64,000 bases of DNA from Acanthopleura granulata. Lineage: Eukaryota > Mollusca > Polyplacophora > Chitonida > Chitonidae. The notes under the pieces were generated by a model. That model was given only the letters and a program-made list of their open reading frames with translations, was not told the DNA's origin and searched no databases. Below, in pieces: positions 23,524 through 35,500 of this stretch. The stretch spans positions 2,294,001-2,358,000 of the forward strand of contig JABBOT010000023.1 of NCBI GenBank assembly GCA_016165875.1, read 5' to 3'. A program made the translations under genes and the position numbers. Every line of letters starts with the position of its first letter. Position 1 is the stretch's first letter.

Positions 23524-26500
23524 CTGCAACATGGAAAAGAATGAAAGCACATTTATGAGCATTTAAAGATAAGAGGAATAAATTGTGCATAAAAAAGCAT
23601 TAACATTCCTGGATGGGTTTTGAAGGAAATTTAGTACAAAGATGACAAAGTACTAGTGTATCACTTAGCAAAAGATCCTAAATTTGTTGTTTTTTGGTTT
23701 TGATTGCAGCAGGCCAGACTCAATGTCGACATCGTTATAGTGCTGCCAGACTGAAACACCATGCCAAAGAAACCACACATGACACCCCACCCAATCACTA
23801 CCGAGGTAGTGCCAAGATTTTCAATGTTAAAGTCCATCCGTGATTGCATTGAACCGACTGCTAAAGGGACACACCAGTGTGATATGATTGAGATAATGTC
23901 GTTAGGTAAGCTTAAATTTAAAGCAAGCCAACCATAATACAGCCCGTGTCAGAGTTGGTGTCAGATTGTTGACAGTCTGCGGCTTAACACTCAGTTTTAT
24001 AACTGTTCAATGCATGCAAGCATATGCACATCGGAAGCCCTTGTGTCAACAGAAAATATATTTCAATTGATTGTGAATTGATTTTAACTGATGAGAATTT
24101 AATATCACTGTATTTGGTGTGTCACCAGCATGACAGCCTCCTGACAGTCACCTACTCGACCATGTTCTGCAGGATGTTCCCGTGAGGTTTACATGTCACA
24201 AACACCTACTCGACCATGTTCTGCAGGATGTTCCCGTGAGGTTTACATGTCACAAACACCTACTCGACCATGTTCTGCAGGATGTTCCCGTGAGGTTTAC
24301 ATGTCACAAACACCTACTCGACCATGTTCTGCAGGATGTTCCCGTGAGGTTTACATGTCACAAACACCTACTCGACCATGTTCTGCAGGATGTTCCCGTG
24401 AGGTTTACATGTCACAAACACCTACTCGACCATGTTCTGCAGGATGTTCCCGTGAGGTTTACATGTCACAAACACTAGTCTTCGGATGGCTGAACACCGC
24501 TTCAATGCCCGAACTCCTTTCCTACCTGACAAAATCAAAATAATAAAAACATGAAAACTTTCAACAATAATACTAGTTAACAGTTATATTTGATTTACTT
24601 ATTTGATTGGTGTTTTACACTGTATGCGAGGATATTCCACTTCTATAACGACAGCCAACATTATGCTGGCTAGCTGACCCGATCATCTTCAACAGTTGCA
24701 ATTATGTTGCATTACATAAAGTTAAGGCAAATGGAACAGGGGTGGGAAAACAGATGTGCCTATATAACAATTACGCAGAAAACTTTTTCTCACCTAAACT
24801 ATGCTATATGTTTTGTTCTTCAAAAACTTCAGTTCACAGCTTTCACTGAAAACCTGGGGTTTATTTTACTCAAATAAAAACCGATTTTATCTTTTAAGAG
24901 TAAAGGACAACACATCCCCTTAAGACTGCTGGGCCCACTGGCATGAAGCCTCTTAACGTTACGAGCACATAGCTACAACACCTACAGTGCTGGTTGCCAT
25001 GGTAGTTACGCGCTCTTAATGTTAAGAGACCCAGAGGAATTTACAAATTCCCTGCACACAGTCACAACTGTACCCCTACTTTTGATGTCGTAGCGATTAA
25101 AAAAATTAGAGCGACACACAAGAACTACTAAGAAAATTTATTTATTTATTTGATCATTGCATTTACTCCGTACTCAAGTATATTTAACTTATACGATGGC
25201 AGACATCCTAAAGGAGGAAATGTCAAAATCCAACGAACATATTAAACTATATTATTAAATCTGCATCATGGATTTCAAGCTGATATTTATTTAACCGTGA
25301 CCAAAGTTTGGCCACAAATCTGCAGCTGCGTCACCATGACTTACTGAGTCCACAACGTGCTGGGTTGACAATGGCCACCAGATCTTCCCCGTCAAACTGA
25401 CCACTGCTGAACTGCTCATTCATCAGCTTACGGGCATCTCCCTGGATGAACTCTGTGTTACTGCACCCTGCAAACAAAGTCATAACAAATTCACAAGCAA
25501 CCCACCCTTGGGGATGACGGCACTGTATAATGCTGGCTGAGCTACTTTTTCTTACTTGTTTTTTTCCACTGACACACCAAAACAGAACGTGCATCAGTTT
25601 GCACTGAATATGGTTGGGAATTGTCAGTTTTCTTAGTAGTACAATGTATTATAAAATAAACATCTTTCACATAACGTATTAAAACATGATGAGGTGATGT
25701 GTGATTATTTCCATTACAGATAAACTAATCCTTAGATATGCCCTATCCTAGGGGCTCTCTCAGGGCTGTTCTAACAGGCTATTTAATATGATTTAATTCC
25801 CTACTGGAACAACTGATCTTCTCCAACAGGTCTGTTATAAAACAGTAAAAGTTCTGTTAGCTGTGTTATTTCTCCAGTGTCTGAAAACAACAGGGCATAA
25901 TTTATTTATGTTATTGGTGTTTTCCTCTGCTCTAAGAAATATTTCACTTACACAATAGCGGCCTGCATTAATGGTGTTAGGTAGATGAGATCAGTTGGCC
26001 ATGTGTTTCCAGTTTAGCTTCCACATTAAGTGCTCTGATTCATTACATTCACTAACGCTGCCTGTGGTGTCCTCCAATTCCCAAAGCTGTATTTGACAAA
26101 CTCAGGTTTCCTACAGTCTTAAGTCTCATATCACCACAATCATCATAATTAAGACCACTTTTCATGGAGTAAAGCTTTCTGAGTTCAATTCAAACATTCC
26201 ATGAGTTTGCACTTTTATCCAAATTCTGAATGCCGCTGACTAGAGTAAAAAATGGTGGTTAGCAAAGTTTAGCTTGCTGTCAACGACCCAGGAACATATG
26301 TGCTAATTGTCACACAAATAACTTGGTGATATCAAGTCAGAATTACCATATGTTTAAAGGAAACCTGTTTCCCAGCATACAGCTATGATATTTTGAGGAG
26401 AGTTCACTCGAAAGATCAAGTTCCTCACTAGTGAAGGCAAGAGTTCAGATTTGTATTTCTGAAAGTTAAGCTGTAAAGATTGAAACAGATTTCAGATCTT

Positions 26501-29500
26501 AGATGGGAGGAAACCAGACAGAGCCCGAGGGGGGAAAACCCATGACCATTCGCAGGGTTGAAGGCAGACGTTTCCATGCATGACAGGAGACAACGATGAA
26601 CAGGGAAAGCTTAATTTATTTACTTATTCACGACACTCTGGAGAAGTAAACTATAACTAACCATTGATGTGAGCATTAACTCTGGAGAAGTAACTATAAC
26701 TAACCATTGATGTGAGCATTAACTCTGGAGAAGTAACTGTAACTAACCATTGATGTCAGCATTAACTCTGGAAAAGTAACTATAACTAACTATTGATGTC
26801 AGCATTAACTCTGGAGAAGTAACTATAACTAACCATTGATGTGAGCATTAACTCTGGAGAAGTAACTGTAACTAACCATTGATGTGAGCATTAACTCTGG
26901 AGAAGTCACTGTAACTAACCATTGATGTGAGCATTAACTCTGGAGAAGTAACTGTAACTAACCATTGATGTGAGCATTAACTCTGGAGAAGTAACTATAA
27001 CTAACCATTGATGTCAGCATTAACTCTGGAGAAGTACTTATAACTAACCATTGATGTGAGCATTAACTCTGGAGAAGTACTTATAACTAACCATTGATGT
27101 GAGCATTAACTCTGGAGAAGTAACTGTAACCAACCATTGATGTGAGCATTAACTCTGGAGAAGTACTTATAACTAACCATTGATGTGAGCATTAACTAAC
27201 CATTGATGTGAGCATTAACTCTGGAGAAGTAACTGTAACTAACCATTGATGTGAGCATTAACTCTGGAGAAGTACCTATAACTAACCATTGATGTGAGCA
27301 TTAACTCTGGAGAAGTACTTATAACTAACCATTGATGTGAGCATTAACTAACCATTGATGTGAGCAATAACTCTGGAGAAGTCACTGTAACTAACCATTG
27401 ATGTGAGCATTAACTCTGGAGAAGTAACTGTAACTAACCATTGATGTGAGCATTAACTCTGGAGAAGTAACTATAACTAACCATTGATGTCAGCATTAAC
27501 TCTGGAGAAGTACTTATAACTAACCATTGATGTGAGCATTAACTCTGGAGAAGTACTTATAACTAACCATTGATGTGAGCATTAACTCTGGAGAAGTAAC
27601 TGTAACCAACCATTGATGTGAGCATTAACTCTGGAGAAGTACTTATAACTAACCATTGATGTGAGCATTAACTCTGGAGAAGTAACTGTAACTAACCATT
27701 GATGTGAGCATTAACTCTGGAGAAGTAACTATAACTAACCATTGATGTCAGCATTAACTCTGGAGAAGTACTTATAACTAACCATTGATGTGAGCATTAA
27801 CTCTGGAGAAGTACTTATAACTAACCATTGATGTGAGCATTAACTCTGGAGAAGTAACTGTAACCAACCATTGATGTGAGCATTAACTCTGGAGAAGTAC
27901 TTATAACTAACCATTGATGTGAGCATTAACGAACCATTGATGTGAGCATTAACTCTGGAGAAGTAACTGTAACTAACCATTGATGTGAGCATTAACTCTG
28001 GAGAAGTACCTATAACTAACCATTGATGTGAGCATTAACTCTGGAGAAGTACTTATAACTAACCATTGATGTGAGCATTAACTAACCATTGATGTGAGCA
28101 ATAACTCTGGAGAAGTACCTATAACTAACCATTGATGTGAGCATTAACTCTGGAGAAGTACTTATAACTAACCATTGATGTGAGCATTAACTAACCATTG
28201 ATGTGAGCATTAACTCTGGAGAAGTAACTATAACTAACCATTGATGTGAGCATTAACTCTGGAGAAGTAACTGTAACTAACCATTGATGTGAGCATTAAC
28301 TCTGGAGAAGTAACTATAACTAACCATTGATGTGAGCATTAACTCTGGCATCCTCCACAGCTTGATGAATCCTCTCTATTCCTATGACCTGTCTGGCAAA
28401 GGGTGACAGAAGGATGCCAATAGTTCCTGTCAACACACAAACACATGTACACAAATACTAAAACGCTTCATTCAATAATTTTCCTTGTTGTTATTAGGGT
28501 CCTAATTCCATAATCATAATGCAATTCTTATGCAGACATGAATACACCAAGCATCACGACACTGCTGTCATTTTTTGCAATATGGTCACACGTAAAAACC
28601 AGATATTATTTTGAAAGAACAGTGTTGGCAAAGTGTACACAAACTCAAAATTCCACAACTGGAATTGCAATTTCTCACAGACATTTGATGTAATTTTTCT
28701 CTTGATAATATCTACATATCTATAGTATAAGCTCAATTAACAATTCAAACATTTCAGTGAATAAAAATTCTGAAATAATATGTTTTTTTGAAATCTTCTA
28801 TCACTGAAGTCATGACACATCTTAATGTATCATATGACCACTTCAAAATGTCTAGCAGTTGTTTTTTATTATATTTACTACAGCATGGGTACCTCATGAA
28901 TGTCATGAACCTGTCTTTTATACCTCTAAATTAATGTCACCTCCAAAGAAGTCAAAATTTGCCAAATATAGGAGGTTTGGGGCTAAAAATAGGAAAATGG
29001 AAAAAAATATGGGAATTATAGGAAATACAGGAATCCCTTGAAGGGCTGGGCCTGACCTGTGCCACAGTAGACATCAAAGATAGTGGAGTCTGGTGACAGA
29101 GATGCGTAGTCCCTCACAGTGCGATATAGGACTTCTGCCCCAGCTGTGTTCGTCTGAAAGAAGGAGTCGGCTGATATCCGGAACCTCATTCCCAAAACCT
29201 CCTCCTCAACGTATGTCGCACCAAGTAAATGTGTGTAGGGAAAATCCGTGGCAAAGCCAAATTCGTGAGGGCTACAGAAAACCAGAAGAGAAAAACAACT
29301 TATGGAAATGTCAAAAAACAAAGCAATGTACATGTCTTTATATTTAATTGGTGTTTTCATGCCACACTTAACAATTTTTCCTCTGTAAGACGGTGGCCGG
29401 TATAAGGGTCAAGAAAATCAGAATGCTAGTAGTAACCAGAAATCTGAAGGACACTTACAAGAACTAGACCTGGATTCAAACACAGAAGCCAGCATTTCAA

Positions 29501-32500
29501 ATATATCAACCAGTGCTTAAACTGTCTGAGCCAGTATTTTACCCAATGGTTTATAACAAACCATCAGAGCCAGTGCCTTAACTGTTTGACTGTCTGACTT
29601 GGCCATTTGACTGTATGAGCCAGTGATCTGACTGTCTGAGCCAGCACTTAAACTGTGTGCACCAGTGCTTGAACTGTCTGAATGTCTGAGTCAGTGCTTT
29701 GACTGTATGAGCTAGTGATTTAACTTTCCAAGCATGAACAATTCATAAAAATTTCTTTTAAAAGGTGCCAAGACAAACAACCTTCTCTGTAAACCCTTAA
29801 TCCATAAAAATAAAAGAATTATAAATTCTTCGTACAGTTTATTCTGGATGGAATGAGGATTACACATGTATGTTCATATAATTTATTGATTTCTTTGACA
29901 GCTGTTTAACCCCATACTCAAGATTGTATCACTTATACAATGGTGGTCAGTTTCATAGGTGGCGGACACTGGAGAGCCTGGTGTAAACTGTCAACCCATG
30001 GCAAGTTACTGACAAACTTTCCTACACGACATACAGATATGCAAACCTCACCAGTTGAAGACAAGTGTCATCTACAGCTCACTGTTAAGCAATAAGACCG
30101 GGGAAATCTACAAATTCCCTGCCAAAGGCCGAGTTTGATCCCACACTATGTGTGTCCTAGTTACTCTAATTCTTCAACCTTTTCAACCACCTCTGCAACC
30201 AATATTTTGAAACATTGTGACAGAGCTATGGAGTGTACAGAAATGATTTGCACAGTTTCATGAAGGCCACATCTTTAATCACACAAAGAAATGGTTTATC
30301 ATATCATCTTCACAATGATTGTAAGTACAAATTTCACTGCTTTAGTACCTGAAAAGGTTGAAGACTTACAGTAATTAAAGACCATTAGCTACTAGCCCCC
30401 AGCTCAGTCCCTGTAATCATCAATACCACTTTGTCTTCTTACCAAGCTTGAAGGTATAGAGAAGTCAGATTGACATGTTTCCCTGGGCCACTGGCAAAAT
30501 AATCCCTCAAATCGTTTTCTGCTAATTCAATTTCTTTCTGAAAAAAAAAAATACGACAACATTGTAGTACTGATCAGATATGAATTTCTTAACTTTTCAA
30601 GAAAAGTCTGGAAAATGTAAAAATAAAAATATTTGTTCTGCTCTCATTATAACAAAACTCTCATCTGTGAATGTGAGGACACACATGTAGCTAAAATGGA
30701 GTAACTTTTACATCTGTGTTTAGAAAAACCTCCATTCTATGGCAATGCCCATAACATTAATGATTTAAATTTACTTCAGATTTGAGACTGTACAGGAGGT
30801 AAAAACCATGCTTTCTCGGAACAGAAACTGAGTATTCGTAGTTTTGCAGTGATGTCATAGCAGCTCTGTGCCAATCAACAGCAATGTCTCTGGTCACGTG
30901 ACTAGTCTACTGGAGGTGAAAATAAAGCAAATTTAACCCAGGCAACATAGGCCTTCAAAAGGATTTTGCAACAAAAATGAAAAATAAAGCTTTTAGAGAA
31001 GAAATTTTTCTGGAAAAGTAATCGAAATTTGTCTACCGTTCAAATGTAACAGTTTCAGTCACCTGCAGTTCAATAAACTTAAGAAATTGGCAAAAATCAG
31101 CTTTTCGCACATTTAGCCCATTGTTATTTATCACCTCAGGTCGATTACAAACAACCTGGACGCGCGAAACTACGAATACTTTTAGAGCTAGAATATATCA
31201 ATTTGTGCCTCTTCTTTCACTCCAAAAGCTGCAGATACCTCAGACAAATGTCTGGAGTTGACCTTGACAACGACCATGACCTGCCCCAGAGTTGTGCTCC
31301 TGACAATTAGTTTACTCCAGGGCCGTCTGTCCTGTAGCGGCTGGGAGACCGCGGGATGAGAACTGCGGAGAAAATCCTGAAAAGCCTGAAACACAAACAT
31401 CGTGTGTTTATTGTTTATTCTTTTTGTCGTATATTTACATGTATTTGATTCATTTATTAATGAAGATTAAGACACAATGTTTGCTTCACAACTGATAAGC
31501 TGGGTATGTATGTATGTGTGCTTGGGTTTTACGTCATATTCAACAATTTTTCAGTCTTATGCTGAGTCTCTTTATGGCAGGGCATGTTCATGCGAGTCCT
31601 GGCTCCACTGGAACATCATGCTGCAGACAATACACAGGACACCCCACCCATTCGCATTATACTGACATCGGGCCGACCAGTCGTTTTTCTTGCTCTAACC
31701 TCTCTGTGCTGAGTGCCAAGCGAGGCAACAACAAACACCATTTTTAAAGTTTTTGGTATGATCCGACCTGGAATCTGCCGGATCTGCCTACCTCAATGTG
31801 GGATAAGCCAAGTAAGATCTCTGATCAGAAAAGTCAGATCAAATTTGATCCACCTTGTCTGATCAGAATCTCAAAATCTGAAAATATAATATGGTCTAAG
31901 GAACACTGAAAATTGCCCAGTAAGGGCAGTTCAGGGAATATTCCATTCAAGAGAGTAAACATGCAATGTTTTATCAAAGGGACATAACTTGGAAATTTAA
32001 ATATTGTCCCACAAGGGTTCATTGCAATGGGCTTCATACCAAACTGCAAATAAATAAGCTTATATAACGATATAATAATACAAAAGTCCATTCTCAAGAG
32101 TTTTAGGCAACATCTAAAAGAGGGTACATGCACGGAAGATGTACTTAATAATATCCTTCCACTTTATATGCTATCCTAAAAGTATATTGCAGTTTTATGA
32201 TTGAGGACCGTTGTGTGGACTAAAATATCTGTTATACGCCATTTTTATGATTGAGGACCGTTGTGTGGACTAAAATATCTGTTATAAGCCATTTTTATGA
32301 TTGAGGACCGTTGTGTGGATTAAAATATCTGTTATAAGCCATATTTATGCAACCAAGCTAATTAAAACATGATGCAAAACAATATACTACCGGTATTTGT
32401 TTATCTGACTGAAGCTTTACACCATACTCAAGAATATTGTACTTTTACCTTACAAACTTCAATGTGTCTTGCTGACATGTTAATCAACTGATCCGGTTCC

Positions 32501-35500
32501 ACACAAACAACATTGTTGTCTGAAAACAAAGTTTCCAAATATACTACTAAAAAACACACAATCATTCATTCAAAATATTCGATTTGATCAAGGATTATGG
32601 GTGATGTAAATCAAGCGGGTCGTGGAGGAAACTGGAGCATCTGGCCAGGTGGCTGGCAAACTTCCTATTAGATATAAAAATGCCATCAAAGCATTGAAAA
32701 ATGCATTCAAAACGAAGACGATTTAGGAGGTTCCTTCAAAGCCAGATATACAGTACTCACCTTCACCAAAATTTTGTAGCGAAACACACCAAGGACTCAT
32801 GAAATGTGATTTTTTTCTTGTGTTTTCTATTTTTACTTTACTTTATCAGGTTTCAGCTGTCAGCCGGACAGTAAATGAATACACTGTAAAAACAACTATG
32901 AGGAGGAGAACCATGGATGGATGTCCCAGCCTTTGTAGGTAGTACGGTATACACAAGCCCTCTTAACAGTCATCCTGATTCGCATCTGACATCACTATCC
33001 TCGCTTAAGGGTAAGGTCATCGGAAAGCTGACCTTAACAAAAAAAGTCTACTCGAACGCTAATACCAACATGGATGCCACTTCCCCAATACCTAACCTTA
33101 TTTCATAATGGCAAACTAAAAATCACTAGTGCTGACAGAAAATATCCATATACAGGTATTCTAATTACAAGATAAATATGTCCAAAAAGGAAAAAATACA
33201 CATGTAAAAGTTACGCTTTAATGAATCTTGGAATATCACACCCCAGAAACTAATGGTATATAGGCATTAAAAATACATCATCATAAACTATTTCTTATGA
33301 TCTAGGTAATCTGTGATATTTGAAAGAAAATCACCAAGTTTAATAATAAATCTCCATGTAATTGGGTAATCTGATTTTGATTTATTTATTTCACATATAT
33401 GCAAGTGACCAGCATTAGGGTGGGAGGTTACCTGGCAGAGTCCGGAGGAAACCCACAACCAATTGCATGTTGCTGGCAAACCTTCCCAAGTACAGCTGGC
33501 CAGCAACCAACATGTGGTGGACTTGAACTAGCACTGACTGCACTAATGAGAGGCTCCTGGATCCACATCGGCTATGGAGGCCCCAATTTCATTTTGAGAG
33601 GAGACAGGGACAGAGTTCATGAATGTATTTCCTTGATCCCGAAAAAAAAAAACAAAGCCATAAAACAACTCTAATAAGCCAGCCAATAAACTTGACATTC
33701 ATTTCAAATACTTTATCTACATAATTGTTTGTATTTAAAGACGTGCTCAAGAGTTTTTCACTGATTTGACTGCTGTCTACTTTGTGGATGGAAGAAGTGT
33801 TTCACTTGAAGTCAAAGAAACTAAGTTTGAATACAAAAGGCAAAAATACAAGACAATAAGAGGATCTTTGTGACTACACTCACGCCTTCCTTTCCCGACA
33901 TACAATCCCACAGTGTTCATGTCTCCGCTGATATTACAGCCAACATTGAACTCTTCCTTGTTCCTGTACCCATAGATGATTGGCTGTAAATAAAATGAAA
34001 GATGTATGTCTCTCATCATGTAGAAAACTACCTCGTGTCACACAAACTTTTATGCAATTCAAGTATTACTAAAACCCAATATTAACCCAATAACATAACA
34101 ACTGCTTCAATCATACTTCATTTGTATATTTTATCTTTCACATTTTTATGTTAATACATATGTGTTTACTTTGATATTTCATGACAATTGTCTAAAATCT
34201 TAAAATGACTAAAACCTAAAACCAGGATGTAAGGATAATTTTTCTTCATATTAAATAATATGCTAGAATATAGACAGTGAATGTTAACTAAGATAAATCT
34301 CTTACTTAAGCCTCTTGCAGCTAAAAAAAAAGCTTGCTCTATATGTAAATCAGGCAGCAAACTGTGATTCATACTAGAAGTGATCATCTATTTTATTTCT
34401 AGTTAACAGCTGCATGTGAAAGTTCTTAGGCAAATAAAACCAAAGGACACACTTTATAACAGTAAAACAATAAATATTAATCCTGATGTGTCAGTTGTGT
34501 GTTTTTGGAAGTTTTTTGATGGCTGCTTCACTCCATACTTTTTCACTTATAACTGTATATTTAAGTGGACCAGAGTAAACCAACGCATGTTACACTGGCA
34601 CACTTATCCAGGTGTGACAAGCCTGCTGTTTTTCTGGTGGAAGGGAATTTGGTCTCCAGTGAATTTCATGTACGACCACACCAAAGTGCATCACCAGTGG
34701 CAAACTGCCACCGAGACCCTAATAAAAACACAGGGGAATCTCTATGTATGTGTGTGTGCTTTAATTTTATGTCGTACTCAACAATTTTTCAGTTATATGA
34801 TGAAGAGGAGTCCTTAGAATATATATATATATATATGTATATATTGTATCTTCTTGTGGCAGAGCAAGCCCATGCCGCCAAAATGCAGTCGCCACTGGAA
34901 CATCATACCGAATACAGCGGACATGACTCCAACCCGGTCACATTACAATGACACTGGTCTATCAGCCCTGTTTCTATGCTCTAGCCTCTCAGTGCTGAGT
35001 GCCAAGCGAGTCAGCAACGATACCATTTTTAAGGCCTTTGGTATGAACCAACCCGGATTCGATCCCCATCAAAGCTCAACTATTTGACTGGTGATTTACA
35101 CCATACTCAAGAATATTACACTTATGCGACAGCAGCCAGCATTATGGCATAAGGAAACCAGGGAAACCAAAGACCATCCGCAGGTTGCTTCCGGACAATC
35201 CCATGTGCAACCAGTAAAAAAGCTAGCATGAGCTGGACTTGAACTCACAGAGACCATACTGGTGAGAGGCTCCTGGGCCATTATGCTGTGTCAGTGCACT
35301 AACCACCTCGGCCATGGAGCCCCCATTATTATCCCCTGTGAACTACATGTATCTACTGTAATGTGTCAACTGTCACGTGACACAGTAAGTTTTCATGTCC
35401 TACTTACAGCTGGTTTAATGTCGTCCAATGGACAACATTGACCTCCATGCTGCTCTGACAGCCTCTGTAACAGACCATTTGTTTTTCTGGGGCGGGAACT

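Noticed and set aside
24182..24543. Plus-strand frames of 98 and 116 codons
   Set aside because: They are the antisense of the 54-bp array; the coding information is the minus-strand exon 11 of the TRMT2B-like gene.
26636..28348. CRISPR array
   Set aside because: Units abut without unique spacers, and the genome is eukaryotic with split genes.
28859..29347. Plus-strand frames over TRMT2B-like exon 8
   Set aside because: They are antisense shadows of a clearly conserved minus-strand exon.
33399..33674. 91-codon plus-strand frame
   Set aside because: It is the antisense of a SINE insertion.
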